64,000 bases of DNA from Ailurus styani (GCA_002007465.1 LNAC01000103.1:167920-231919); one strand, 5' to 3'. Shown: positions 23,242 through 34,990, numbered from the stretch's first letter. Notes: generated from the sequence alone by a model not told the origin. Translations and numbers: made by a program.

Positions 23242-24158
23242 AGAGTTCCCCTAACTTGCTGTCCCTATTGGGAGTACAAATTTTATATTTTAGTGAAAAA
23301 GAAGCCACTGAAGAATTGTATGCAGGACAATGGTATGATGGAATTTCAGTTTCAAGAATTGCACTAGTTCCTGTGTGGAGAACAGATTCTAAGGAGCCAG
23401 GAGTAAAAGCATGGAGACAGGTTAGAAAGATGGTCAAGTAAATAATTCAGGTTAAGATACAAATGGGAGGATAGGTAGCTTTAGAAGGGAGAAAAAAATA
23501 TAGATGCAAGATATATTTTACAGTTATAGTTCCTAGGATTTGTTGGTTGATTGTATACTCAGGAAAATGAGGGTAAGAGACAGATGGAAGATGGCCTGTA
23601 GATTTTTGGTAGACAGTATTACTATTTCCTGAAATGGGAAAGACTGAGAGGAGCATGTTTGCAGTGGTGAAATTAGGGGTTTGATTTTGGCCATTATCCA
23701 CGTGGAAATGTCAAATAGTTGGCTATAGGAATCTAGCATTAGGATAAAATATCAGAGCTGAAAATATAACTCTCGTGGTTACCTTACCTCTGTTTGGACG
23801 GTACTGATGATTACTTAATTCTTAGGAAGTCAGCTGTATTGTTGACTTGTAATTAGAGCCAGTTTATAAGCCATACAAGGTCACTGCTCTCTTTAAAGAC
23901 TGTGTGCTCTCTCCACTATGCTGTCCCCTGATCAATAAGCACAGCAAAAAGAGATTTACCTAATTCATTCGCTTTATCCCCCAAACTCAAGTGTTCACTG
24001 AGATCACCAGGGTTCTGAAAGAGATGCCAAAAAAAGGAATTGAAAAAATTGAAATTATGGCAATATAGTCATCATGATTTATATGACTTTCCACAATATC
24101 AAACTACTCTGTAGGAAGATGTACTCATTTGGATATGTAAGTTCTGGAGTATTTTTTA

Positions 24159-24371
24159 TTTTTTTAATTTATTTTATTTTTTTTTAAGATTTTATTTATT
24201 TATTTGACACAGAGAGAGAGATCACAAGTAGTCAGAGAGGCAGGCAGAGAGAGAGGAGGAAGCAGGCTCTCCACTGAGTAGAGAGCCTGACGTGGGACTC
24301 AATCTCAGGACCCTGAGATCATGACCTGAGCCGAAGGCAGAGGCTTAACCCACTGAGCCACCCAGGCACCC
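24159..24371 (-). mobile_element. Carnivore SINE (SINEC)
   Basis: Minus-strand copy ending in 'gagccacccaggcaccc' with perfect 16-bp TSDs at 24143-24158 and 24372-24387. Confidence 0.96.
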
Positions 24372-24429
24372 TCTGGAGTATTTTTTAAAAGATTCTTTGC
24401 ATCCAAATCTTAAATAGATTTATACCTAC

Positions 24430-24505
24430 GTGTGTGTGTGTGTATATATATATATGCATAAACATACATACATATGTAAGACATGATCTGTGTGTGTGTG
24501 TGTGT
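24430..24505. repeat. TG/TA microsatellites
   Basis: (TG)n(TA)n at 24430-24455 and a second (TG)n at 24489-24505. Confidence 0.95.
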
Positions 24506-24884
24506 AAGGCAGATAACAGATGCAGGGGGAAGGAAAGAAGAAACATCACTGCTTTAGATAAGAATTCTGTGGTAATTATGTGAAGAGCTTACACTCATTG
24601 ACTTAAAGTTGAGACTAAAATTAAGTTTAGTGATTAAACTGTCTAAGTTATCAGATTTGGTCTAGGACCCCTCAGTTTTACTTCTGTGTCAGCAACCATG
24701 AAGCACAGTTGTTTCCACAATAGGCAAACTAACAACATAAAAATGCACAAAAAGCTATGAAGCTTTTTGGATACTTTGATATAGAAACAAATAAACCTAT
24801 GTCATTTACCTGTTCCGGGGGCCATCACTGGAGAGTAGCAATTACAATCTCCACAGCTGCTTTCTCTCTCTGGGAGACCATGTG

Positions 24885-25262
24885 ATATTTGGACTTTGAA
24901 ACAAAATACCTGGGTTTGTATCTAACTCTACCACTTAGGAATGTGTGACTTTATAAAATTTGCATAATTTCTCTGAATCTTTTTTTTTTTTTAAAGATTT
25001 TATCTATGCATCTGACAGAGAGAGTGAGAGAGCACAAGCAAGGGGAGTGGCAGAGAGAGAGGGAGCTGCAGGTTTCCCACTGAACAGGGGGCCTGATGCC
25101 GGGATCCATCCCAGGACCCTGAGTTCATGACCTGAGCAGAAGGCAGACTCCCAACCGCCTGAGCCACCCTGGTGTCTCCCTTTTCTCTGAATCTTAACTT
25201 TGTTTTCATCTGTAAAATTTTCATAATGATAATTACCTCATAGGGAGTTGGCAAAATGATTT
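24885..25262 (+). mobile_element. MIR SINE split by a SINEC
   Basis: Left part has 'aatacctgggtttgtatcta' and 'ctctaccacttaggaatgtg'; right part has 'ttttcatctgtaaaattttc' and 'aattacctcatagggagttg'. The SINEC at 24982-25182 separates them. Confidence 0.85.
24982..25182 (-). mobile_element. Carnivore SINE (SINEC) inside MIR
   Basis: Minus-strand copy with perfect 13-bp TSDs at 24969-24981 and 25183-25195; inverted head 'gagccaccctggtgtctccc'. Confidence 0.95.
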
Positions 25263-26911
25263 GAAATATATCTTTATTGTTTTTTGTCAGTTATCAACAT
25301 AAATCCCATTTTTGTCAGTCAATCACATAAAACCCAGCAGCGGATTTTCTCCACTTTTGTACGTTCTCAGAGAATCTGAGTCCACTGACCTCAGTTTTAG
25401 GAGAATTGGTTAAAATAAAAGCTGTGGGGAGTGACCTAGGGGGAGGTGTTGGATCACAAAAGGAGATTAAAAGCCTCCCCATATCCTACAGGGAAGAAGT
25501 GATGGGAAGAAAGATATGAAACCTTCAGAGAAGGGTAAAGTACAGACTTTGGAAAGAGAGAGAAAAGCTTTAAAATTCCCTACTGAGGGTGCCACTCTCT
25601 AGTGAACTGGGCCACTAAAGATGGAGTGCATTGAAAAGTCATCAAATACAACCATAGAAGACCAGGGGAAGGTTGTCTGCTTAGGATTCAAAGAACGTCT
25701 GTCCACAAAATCGACTTAGCCTTGGTCTGGTCTGTGTATGAAAAAAAAGTAAGCTCGTCAAAAAAGAAAGAAAGAAAAAGGTAACATGAATGGTTAGCTT
25801 GAAAAGTGACAAAATCTGGACTTTTCTAGATTAATTAATATTTTGGATATCATCACTCTATTTAAGTTGAGATGTACTTTTACTCAAGTATCTCTGATAT
25901 GTACCTGGAGATTTTTTCCACTATAAATATAGACTAGTTGTGAATTTTTTTCACCAGCTAATTGTGTAGCCTATAATAATATCAGAACACCATGGGCCAA
26001 AGGTACTTCAAGAAAAATAAATAGGAAAATGGTACAAATTAGAGACTTGTGGAGGAGTCATTGCCCTGAATCAAGGAATGACCCAAATAATCAAGAACCT
26101 ACCTTAGAAGTCTTCTGTTTGGAAGACTACCCAAAGAGGAGTGAGAAAGATATTTATTCACATAAAGAAAAATAAAGAAACTGTTTGCAGAGGGCATCAA
26201 ATTTTTTGGCATCCAGAATTTTTATCGGTCCACTGTTCTGTTGTATAGCATCGTGCCATTAGCTAATTTCAGAGCTAAAGGTGAGAAGAGTATTGTGTCT
26301 ACTTAAAATTTTAGTATCCCGGGGGTCCAAATGCACTGAAGAAGCAGAACCAGTCCTGTCTCAGAGACAGTTCAGTAATTTGAGAAAGGCCAAATGAAAT
26401 TCCAGGTGAAATAATGATCACAGAGGAAGGAGGGAGGACGAAGCAGGCTATAGCTGATTTGTTTTTCATATTCTCGTGAATTCACAATTCATATATATCC
26501 AAAAATACATCAACTGCCTCCTTTCCAGCTATTTCCAAACTCTTATTTAAAGACATAATGGAAGTAACAAGATTGATTCTTCATTCATTGGCCCAAGAGC
26601 AAATAAATTGTAGTAAATGACCACAGGATAGCAGTCTAACTGTACGAACATTGGGTTATGCCTTTGGTACCAAGAGCTGCAACTTCAATACACCCAAGGC
26701 CATGGCTGCTTAAAATGCCTTCATCCTATTCAGTATACACTTGCATGCCTTCTCTGAGAATGGTTTCTGAAGCCTCATTTTCTTCTTCATTCCCTGAGTC
26801 CCTTTCCTCTTGAGTGAAACAAAGGACACAGGCAGCATTCATCTCTTTCTGCGGTGGCGTTCATTGCCCTGATTCGTACTCACACCTGGACCCTATATCC
26901 CAAAGTAACTT
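25263..26911. other. Unclassified stretch
   Basis: No gene or named repeat recognised in this 1.6-kb part. A short (GAAA)n lies near 25766. Confidence 0.4.
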
Positions 26912-26927
26912 GAAAACCATTGTTCTT

Positions 26928-26941
26928 AAAAAAAAAAAAAA
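26928..26941 (+). mobile_element. Poly(A)-only insertion with TSD
   Basis: Fourteen A residues lie between two 16-bp direct repeats (26912-26927 and 26942-26957) with one mismatch. This is the footprint expected of an L1-mediated insertion so 5'-truncated that only the tail was copied. Confidence 0.7.
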
Positions 26942-26957
26942 GAAAATCATTGTTCTT

Positions 26958-29030
26958 CTCATTTTCCTTAATTATCATTTACCTTTGATTATGTGGAAAG
27001 AACCTGAGCTATCGAGTAATTCCTAACTGTGCTGGGATACCATTGCTCTCCTCTACTGTCTATATGGCTTGAGCTGTTTTCCCCTCTCCAGGTCTCAATG
27101 GACTTTTGGTAGGCAGGCTCTATTGCTCTTATCCTAAAAGTGCTCTGTTGGTGATTGTTACTTTTCTGTGTGGTTACCAATGGAGCAAATTAGAAAGAAA
27201 ATGGACATTGTCTCTGAGTGGAAATTATGAGTTAATGTTTGGACACGCTGGGCTTGAATAGATTGGACTATAATGACCAGGTGAGCCCATTATTGTTTTC
27301 AGTCTAACCTGAGGCTTAGTTGAAGATCTAAAGCCGAATAGCCCTGGGGAAGTAGGTACATTACCTGAACTTGTTCAGTGCAGAGAGCTGTAAAACCTTC
27401 CATGGCTCCTAGCTTTCTTCAGGCCCAAGCCCAAATATGGCATGAAGTTTAAAGCTGTCTGTGCATCCCACCTCCTCTCCCCAGGTATGATTCTGTGTAT
27501 ACAGGGTTTGAGATGACTCTGCCTTGCTGGAGATTGCAGTGTAAAGCAAATAACGCTCACATGGGTAAGAACACCTAGTCCAGAGATTAAAGGTCCGTGG
27601 TATCAAGGAAAGCAACCTGAGGGGTGACCTAATCCTTAATTTTGAAAGGGAGAAAAGTCTCTCATATTATTCCCTTCAAACAAGGAAGTACATATCCTTT
27701 GTATTCAGTATCCTTGGAGAAGAATCCTCAACATGCTGTGTATGTAGCTCATTGGTGATAACGCTTCCAGGCATAATGCTTTTCTGGTGTCTAATTTAAA
27801 TCTCTGCTCTAAGAGAGGCCTCCTCCCTGCTCTACTCAATGAAATAAGAAGTCCACTTAAACAGCATTCCTCCACATATGTTTACATTATTTGAAACAGT
27901 CTTTTTTAATCTTCTTTTCTGCAAAATCTGCAAACTCCATCCCTTTAGCTGCTCTTAGAAATGTAATACTTTTAAAACTTTTTAGGGGAAGTGTTTATCT
28001 TTATCAGAAGTCTCTATCAAAAGCCAAGTACTATTTCATTAAAAGTCGCTATCACATATTACAGGTAAACATGCCTCCGTATAAGTAACAGCATGACCAC
28101 ATTCTGTCAAACAAGCAATATTCTGGGAAAGATTGATCAGCCCTATGGAGTCAGTCTTTCTCTTCTATATAGAACCCTGTGAGAGCTCTCTGTTGCAGTC
28201 CTGCCTTTCAGTGAAATGCAAAACTTCCATATTTGTCTTTTCTTAACCGAATTTTCACACATTTCAAGAAAGCATTAGTCAACTTTATCTTCAAATCTTC
28301 ATCTTTACATCATTCAAATGATACAGATGGCATCTGAGTTCTACAATAATCTCATTATGGTTATTTTTATTATTTAAAACCAAGTTATCTTAAAATCCAT
28401 TCTGTAATCTTTAAATACAGGCTAAGAAAAGAGATCTTGTCTGGGAGGGATCATTTTGATTTCTTCCACGAATATTGAAAACTTCAGTGATTTGTCTAGG
28501 GCACTTAAGTGTGTGTATGTGTTTCCTAATTCTGCTTGATCTTACAGGAGTCTTTACTTGCTCTTTTAAAATATTGACTCTAAATTTATTTTGAACTGCT
28601 TTCCATTCACAACACATCCATCAATATTTTTGACCTGCTCCAGTATTTCAGATTAATTCTTTACCCAGACAGACATCAATATTGAAATGAGGTTTTGTTA
28701 AGGCTTCCATTAGGAAGCCTGGTTTTCTTAGGGATAACATGTTATGTGGTAGTAAACATCTTGCTTTTGCTTATGTGGTGTTTCTGGGAGCTGAGCAGTC
28801 TGCCCTCAGGCAAATGAGTCCCAAGCCAAGGAGGGATGCACCCTCATATTCTGTTAATTGATTGAAAGGGCAAATGATCTATAGGAAAAGTTGCATCATT
28901 AACTTAATTGAGGGCAAAGCCTAATTAGAGGGGAAATGAAGTAGACAGTGCCAGAGACCCAGCAGGCCTTCATCTGTGATGTCAACAAACAGACCTTGTA
29001 ACTCGAACCAGACAGAGACTGCAGGCCTTC
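26958..29030. other. Unclassified stretch
   Basis: About 2 kb with no recognised repeat or gene. Open frames at 26989-27180, 27375-27615, 27891-28088 and 28411-28617 are short and unrelated to known families. Confidence 0.4.
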
Positions 29031-29068
29031 ATTTACATCTTCAGTTTCAATGTGAAAACATTCACTCT

Positions 29069-29070
<2 letters not shown>

Positions 29071-29118
<48 letters not shown>
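29071..29118. repeat. (GT)24 microsatellite
   Basis: Uninterrupted (GT)n of 48 bp directly upstream of the first copy of a local duplication. Frames reading through it are artefacts. Confidence 0.98.
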
Positions 29119-29119
<1 letters not shown>

Positions 29120-29121
<2 letters not shown>

Positions 29122-29255
29122 TGTTTCGCCAGGAGAAAGGCAAAAATGTACATCATTGGGTGGAAATCAGTTCCTCCCAGGTGGAGCTGCCTAGTGGGGA
29201 ATCAGTATGTTTAAAACAAGTTAACTGGGTTGTATGTGTTTTGAGAGGGTAATCT
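29120..29255 (+). repeat. Local duplication, copy 1
   Basis: A 136-bp segment starting 'tgtgtttcgccaggagaaag' that recurs at 29868-30002, 748 bp away, with six substitutions and one 1-bp deletion (about 95% identity). It has no polyA tail or TIR and is not a repeat family I recognise. Confidence 0.93.
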
Positions 29256-29867
29256 GGAACACATTTGAACTTTAAATTTGGGGAAGGGGTTGAGCCTATT
29301 CTCAAGAATGGCCTTAGAAGTAAATCAGTCAAATACAAAGATTTTTTTTTTTTTCCCAACTTGAATGTGGGCAGATTACAGTGGGAATTTATTTGGGACC
29401 TGATTGTATTACCATAGGAACAGATATGAACTATTTGAACACATTTTGATTGACACCAATTTATCCTACAATAAATAGCCTTCCTGAAATAGGTGCAAAA
29501 TTATAGTCATTACAGAACATAAGAGAGATTGATTCCACTGCATTGTGAGTTGGAGGTGAAGATCTCTAGCTTCCTCTGTATTCTATAACTGAACTGTTTT
29601 CTAGCAAGTCCTGGCAACTTGGGTATCTTCTTAGAATCAGAAAGTGCTGTATCATAAATAGCAATCTTAAAATTTAGATGCTTCTTAGGTGTTTTAAATT
29701 TAGAGTTCAAATCTAAACTGAGGCAGTTGGTGATGGTCAGAACATGTGCTTTTTATTCTTCAAGAAAACTTTCCATGTCCAATTTGCCATTAAGTGCACT
29801 TATCTCTGACTGCAACGATACAAATAAGATCTTTCACAAGAAAAGCTACAAGCAGAATGCATTCTCC

Positions 29868-30002
29868 TGTGTTTCGCCAGGAGAAAGGCAAAAATGTACA
29901 TCACTGGGTGGAAATCAGTTCCTCCCAGGTGGAGCTGCCTAGCAGGGAATCAATATGTCTTAAACAAGTTAACTGGGTTGTATGTGTTTGAGAGGGTAAT
30001 CT
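29868..30002 (+). repeat. Local duplication, copy 2
   Basis: Second copy (135 bp). Eleven bases downstream lies an 18-bp motif (30014-30031) identical to one at 29033-29050, upstream of copy 1, so the two arms are not a simple tandem repeat. Confidence 0.93.
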
Positions 30003-30031
30003 CTCAATTTAAATTACATCTTCAGTTTCAA

Positions 30032-31365
30032 AGAAATAAAGAATGCAAGCAGACATACTGTGACTACAGCGCTAGCTGTTTAAATATATAGGTATTATTT
30101 CTCAATTCAGTTCTAGTCCTTGACTGCAAAAAATGGCCTCCATTTCTTATTTCTCATGCACACAGATTTCTGTATTTAAATATGAAAATTAATCACGATG
30201 TTAATAATTAGAAAGGATGGCTAATAAAAGAGTTCAGCTAAGAAAAACCCACACATTCATTCACTAAAACTTTATTTAGCTGAGCATACCAACCAAATGA
30301 GCAATAAAATCAGACCTTTGTATATGTATTAAAAAAACTTAATGACATTGCGCAGGACCCTTGTAATAATTTGCACCCGTCGGAACTTAAAATTGTATCA
30401 ATACATTGTCTTAAAAATCTAGATTGATAATGATATTTTCAGACTTGGTTAGGAAATTCCCTTTCTCTTCTACCATTTATTTCTCTGAATACTTATACTT
30501 CTGCTTTTCAAGTCTGATTCATGCACAAACTGCTGAAGATTTTCAAATTGTCAAAACTATATCAACAGAAAGAACTAATCACAGACAAGATTTGACCTTA
30601 CTGCTCATATGGTCATAAAGAAGGAATCTAGTTATAACCACTAATCATCAGTAGAAACATGCATGCTTTATCTTCCACAGTCTTTTCTTTATAAATGCTA
30701 ATATCACAAATTTCATCCAAAAAATAACAAAGGAATCAGTGGTCTGTGTTTTGATGATTTCTTTCAACCATAGAGCTAGACTCAACAATTGAATGTTGCA
30801 TTTTGTTGAAACACAGATAATCTTTTCCTCTCAGATTGCGTTTACTGAGAGATTGTTGTCAGATAATACAACAGGTAATTTTTAAAGTAATATTAACAGC
30901 ATATTCATTTTCTCAAATGAAAATCCAAGGAGTTCTTGGCTTATTATGTTTAGTAGTAATGTTTTTGCTACAAATCCATAAAAGTCATGATAGAGTTTTA
31001 GCATTTTTCTCATCATGTCTTGGAAAGAGAAAATGTGGATCTGGGATAATAATTGAGACCTCTGACAGAGTAGTAGTTCTGGATTAATTAACTTAGCTTC
31101 CACATCATACTGTATTTGCTTCTGGAGAAACATTCCTGAGGGCTTTTGCTACCTAAAGGGCACTGGGGAGGAATGGGAAGGTCTCCTTGTGGGTTAAATC
31201 TACTGCCTGAGCTAATAATAAACAGTGGCTGGAATTGGGCAATGAAGAATACACAGCATAGACCTTCCAAATCATAGGACTCAAATTCCTCCCAGAGTAT
31301 TGGATTCCACTATTAGAGATTCCAAATGCCATCACCAACTAGCACTGCATAAAAGACCGTAGCTT
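30032..31365. other. Unclassified AT-rich stretch
   Basis: No recognisable gene or repeat. Opposed open frames at 30836-31087 and 30882-31133 are chance frames as far as can be judged. Confidence 0.4.
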
Positions 31366-31370
31366 AAATT

Positions 31371-31562
31371 TTTTTTAAAAGATTTTATTTATTTATTTGA
31401 CAGAGGGAGAGAGATCACAGGTAGGCAGAGGGGCAGGCAGAGAGAGGAGGAAGCAGGCTCCCCACTGAGCAGGGAGCCCGATGCGGGCCTCGATCCCAGG
31501 ACCCTGAGATCATGACCTGAGCCGAAGGCAGAGGCTTAACCCACTGAGCCACCCAGGTGCCC
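31371..31562 (-). mobile_element. Carnivore SINE (SINEC)
   Basis: Minus-strand copy close to the younger subfamily (GCCTCGATCCCAGG, AGGCAGAGGCTTAACCCACTG). TSD blurred by the A/T-rich flanks. Confidence 0.93.
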
Positions 31563-31717
31563 ATTAAAAATTCATGTAGTAATCCTAGTGATTTGTCTAC
31601 ATAGTGTCATAATCTATATGATTAATATTTTTATTTTCTTCAAAATGCTTAATATTAAGTCATCATAATGTTCACTCTCATATTGGGTCCCCATTCTTGT
31701 ATTTCAAGGAAAGTGTT

Positions 31718-31899
31718 GGCAATTCTTTTCATTAGGAAGACCTGAATTTGAATCTGAATGGTGCTTGTCACTCACTAGTCATGTGTTCTTGAGATACCTG
31801 TGAAACTTTTTAAATTTTCATGTATAAAATTGGAATAATAACATGCACTTTATTGTATAATTGTAAAAGTTCATGAGAGTTAAATGAGACGGGGTAGGG
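31718..31899 (+). mobile_element. MIR SINE relic
   Basis: 'aagacctgaatttgaatctg', 'ctcactagtcatgtgttctt', 'ataaaattggaataataaca' and 'tcatgagagttaaatgagac' give a diverged MIR, ending at the L1 insertion. Confidence 0.7.
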
Positions 31900-31915
31900 T
31901 CAACGTTTTATTCTA

Positions 31916-32135
31916 TTTTTTTATTTATTTTTTATTATGTTACGTTAGTCACCACACAAGACATTGTTAGTTCTGATGTAGTGTTCCACGATTCACTGTA
32001 TGCGTATAACACCCAGTGTTCCATGCAATCCATACCCTCTTTAATACCCATCACCAGGCTCACCCATCCTCCCAAGCCCTCCCCTCTAAAACCCACAGTT
32101 TGTTTCCTGGAGTCCATAGTCTCTCATGGTTCATC
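31916..32135 (-). mobile_element. Short carnivore L1 3' end insertion
   Basis: Minus-strand, strongly 5'-truncated L1 (220 bp). It reads 'tatgttacgttagtcaccac', 'gtagtgttccacgattcact' and 'aatacccatcaccaggctca', the inverse of the carnivore L1 3' UTR. 16-bp TSDs at 31900-31915 and 32136-32151 have one mismatch. Confidence 0.93.
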
Positions 32136-32151
32136 TCAACATTTTATTCTA

Positions 32152-32960
32152 AGCACAACTATTCTGTCAGGAGTCACAACCTTTGTTCCCACTTCACGAT
32201 GAAATGATTCCAAGTAAGTAGAAAAGGGAATAAAATGATAACAATAAAGGGAAGATGGAGAGAGGGTGTAGTCAAGAACAAATAAGAGATTTCAACAAAT
32301 TCCAGAAAGATAGGAGCAATGGACAGCTGCTGACCAAAGAAACAAAGGGGAGGAATCCACATTCCAGAGAGACCTGTGAGGAAGTTTGGTGGGAGCCAAT
32401 CTTCTGAGCAGAAGCACTGTGGGCTCAGAGTCGATTGCATGGAGAGCAGGAGTGAGGAATGCAGCTAAAACAGGGAGAACTTCTGCCTGCAGTTTGCTCT
32501 ACCTTACCAACACCAGTCCTCAGCCCTCCTGCAGGCAGAAAGACTGGGAATTGCAGCACAGCATTTACCTCCAGGCTAAACAGTGAAAGGCTTTATGAGA
32601 GCAGGGAGAGCTGGGGTGGAGTTCACAAACTTCCCATTTAAAGCTAAGACTTCCAGTTGGATAGGAAGATCAAATACCCCTTGCCCTAGCCTTTGAAGAC
32701 CCAGCTGACCCTCTGGCTTTCTTCCTGCACACAGCACCACTGTAGTGAGATGAAGTCTGTCACTGGAGCTGGAGAACCTCATTTGCATCCTGAGTAGCTT
32801 TTCTATTTGGGGAAGAATTGTGGAAACTGACCTATCCTATAGCACAGCTACCTATATCTCCACTGGCCACCTATAATAAATCAGGCCTTCATTTTTCAGT
32901 AAGAACAGAAAAACATGAATCACTAAGGCAATGTGGAGAGCAAATAATTACAAATACGAT
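32152..32960. other. Unclassified stretch, GC-richer around 32380-32790
   Basis: No named repeat or gene. Frames on both strands here show no family resemblance. Confidence 0.35.
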
Positions 32961-32964
32961 GTAT

Positions 32965-33190
32965 TAGTATTTATTATATGATAGATACCAGCCCATGTCT
33001 TTACATTTTTTACTAATTTAATTCTTTTAGAATTAAAATCTCTGTTAGACAGGTACTGAAATTACTATTTTACAGTTGAGGAAACAAAATCACATTAGAA
33101 GCATAATCACTTGTCCAAAGCCACATAGTTAATAAATGATGGAGCTGAGATTGAAAGTCAGAAGTTTAACTCCCAGAAACCACATTCTTA
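32965..33190 (-). mobile_element. MIR SINE, minus strand
   Basis: 'gtattagtatttattatatg', 'attttacagttgaggaaaca', 'ttgtccaaagccacatagtt' and 'gagctgagattgaaagtcag' are antisense MIR blocks. Confidence 0.85.
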
Positions 33191-33249
33191 AAAGTTATAA
33201 AGCACTGTCTAGCTCTCTTTTTAAGTTTGTCCTAAAAGTTTTTTTTTAA

Positions 33250-33990
33250 GAGTAAGATAAGGAAATATAAATCTTCAGAGAATAGAAAAAAGGTTTATCT
33301 TGGATATTATGCTCAGAGATTTGAGTGCTTATTTCATGAACACAGAAATAGCCAGAGAAAAAAGAGAGTTCTTAGAAACTAAAAATATGATTGTCAAGTT
33401 TAAAAAAAAAAAATCAATGTATGAAAGCTAGAGTCAAGAAAATCTTGTATAATGTAAAGCAACACTGAAATAAATGAAATAAAACATTAAAAGAAAACAC
33501 TAGCAACATAGAGAACCATTCTAGGAAATTTAAAACTTAGTTAACAGTCATTCCAAAAAGATAAAAAATAGAAAATTGATGGCAGGAAATCATATAAGTT
33601 TTATTAGAACAAGTTTCCAAGTAGTGACTACTTCAACTTTAGGTTGAAAGAGCCCACTTCCAGGAAGATGAAAGGGGGAAAAAAAAAAGACTCTTATCTA
33701 AAATATATTTTTGTGAAATATACAGCACATCAAGTTAAAGAGGAATGTTGAAAAGTTCTGAACAGAAGGGAAAAACATTTGTTTATAACAGAAGAACCAT
33801 CACACTACAGACTAAGAGACTTTTCATCACCTATACTGAGTGCTAAAAAGTCTTTGGAGCAAACCCTTTCAGGTGCTGAGGGGAAATTTTCTTGAGATCA
33901 GAATGTAGTATCAACTCAATTATAGATCAGGGATGGGGGCAAAAGGAAGATATTTTCACACTAAAGTTGATGAAATAAGATATAGTAGTA
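33250..33990 (+). mobile_element. HAL1/L1-ORF1-like LINE relic
   Basis: A-rich sense-strand sequence with 'gaaactaaaaatatgattgt', 'cagaagaaccatcacactac' and 'ttttcacactaaagttgatg' resembling the region after ORF1 in HAL1 or old L1. Many stops; no coding capacity left. Confidence 0.5.
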
Positions 33991-34289
33991 TAAGCATATT
34001 ATTTATATCTATCATGTAACCACCAGAAAAACTAAAAATATCAATAGTGGAAAGTGTATATTCTGAGAGGTGAGTATTAGGATAAGAACATATGAGTCAG
34101 GAGACAATATTATTGCATGCCATTTTGTACTCTGATTTTTTTTAACCATTTTCAACAATTTTATATGCTTTATTAAAATTGAAAATTGTATCAAAATCAC
34201 CTAGTCAATTCTTAGTATAGGTATAGATAGCCATTACATGTCAGTGACCCATGCTATATACCAAAGTACCATTTACAAACCCTAAGTCT

Positions 34290-34409
34290 ATTACCTATTT
34301 GCTGTATGAACCTGAGTGAATTATTTAACTTTTCTCTACCTCAGTTTTGCCTTCTATAAAATTGGAAAAAAGGAGTGGTCATTGTACTTACACGCACTTA
34401 GAATGATTT
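34290..34409 (+). mobile_element. MIR SINE relic, ends at a SINE
   Basis: 'ttacctatttgctgtatgaa', 'ttatttaacttttctctacc' and 'ttctataaaattggaaaaaa' in MIR order. Confidence 0.7.
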
Positions 34410-34426
34410 CCCCATTCAGTAAATTT

Positions 34427-34603
34427 TTTTAAAGATTTAATTTATTTATTTGAAAGACAGAGAATGAGAGAGAGCACCAGAGGGGGGAGGGTCAGAGGGA
34501 GAAGCAGACTCCCCTCTGAGCCAATGCAGGACTTGATCCTGGGACTCCAGGATCATGACCTGAGCCAAAGGCAGTCCGCTAACCAACTGAGCCATGCAGG
34601 CGT
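34427..34603 (-). mobile_element. Carnivore SINE (SINEC)
   Basis: Minus-strand copy, slightly short, with perfect 17-bp TSDs at 34410-34426 and 34604-34620. Confidence 0.95.
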
Positions 34604-34792
34604 CCCCATTCAGTAAATTTTAACAATTACTAATACCATCTAAGTTTCCTATGTACCAAACTGACTCTGTTCTTTATGATTTTACAGAAATTTTACATTA
34701 GCCCATTGCTTCAAAACTGGATATAGAAAGATGCTTTTTCGTTATGAGGTGGGGTTCTAATCCAAATCAGAGAAACAAGATTTTAAAATGTT

Positions 34793-34990
34793 GGGCGCCT
34801 GGGTGGCTCAGTGGGTTAAAGCCTCTGCTTTCGGCTCAGGTCATGATCTCAGTGTCCTGGGATCGAGGCCCACATCGGGCTCTCTGCTCAGCAGGGAGCC
34901 TGCTTCCTCCTCTCCCTGTCTCTCTGCCTGCCTCTCTGCCTACTTGTAATCTCTCTCTCTGTGTCAAATAAATAAAATCTTAAAAAAAAA
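34793..34990 (+). mobile_element. Carnivore SINE (SINEC), young subfamily
   Basis: Near-consensus plus-strand copy, closely similar along its whole length to that at 22583-22789. Perfect 16-bp TSDs at 34777-34792 and 34991-35006. Confidence 0.97.

Larger units (their letters stand above)
22013..23242 (+). mobile_element. Carnivore L1 3' end inside L2, carrying two SINEs
   Basis: 5'-truncated sense L1. It begins near 'actgttggtgggaatgcaaa', continues through 'atagccaaactatgga', 'gaatgaaatcttgccatttg' and 'tgctaagtgaaataagtta', and ends with 'aaaccaatattgcactatat' and an (AAAT)n tail at 23188-23241. A weak TSD (22003-22012 and 23243-23252, 9/10) brackets it. Two microsatellites, (TA)n at 22471-22493 and (AC)n at 22505-22536, have grown inside it. 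Confidence 0.92.
20855..23770 (-). mobile_element. L2 LINE, minus strand, broken into four by later insertions
   Basis: Outer element of a nest. Its pieces are about 20855-21068, 21265-21294, 21753-22012 and 23253-23770. Inverse L2 landmarks occur in order: 'tccacaaatatctatggtat', 'atagtggtgaacagaacaga', 'gtgataagtacattgaag', 'taatatttaagttgaaacct', then 'agaagccactgaagaattgt', 'ctgtgtggagaacagattct' and 'aggagtaaaagcatggagac'. The pieces join without loss once the SINE, MLT1 and L1 insertions are removed. Confidence 0.85.

Noticed and set aside
28899..29252. Frames rich in His-Thr or Cys-Val
   Set aside because: They translate the (GT)24 microsatellite and the adjoining local duplication.
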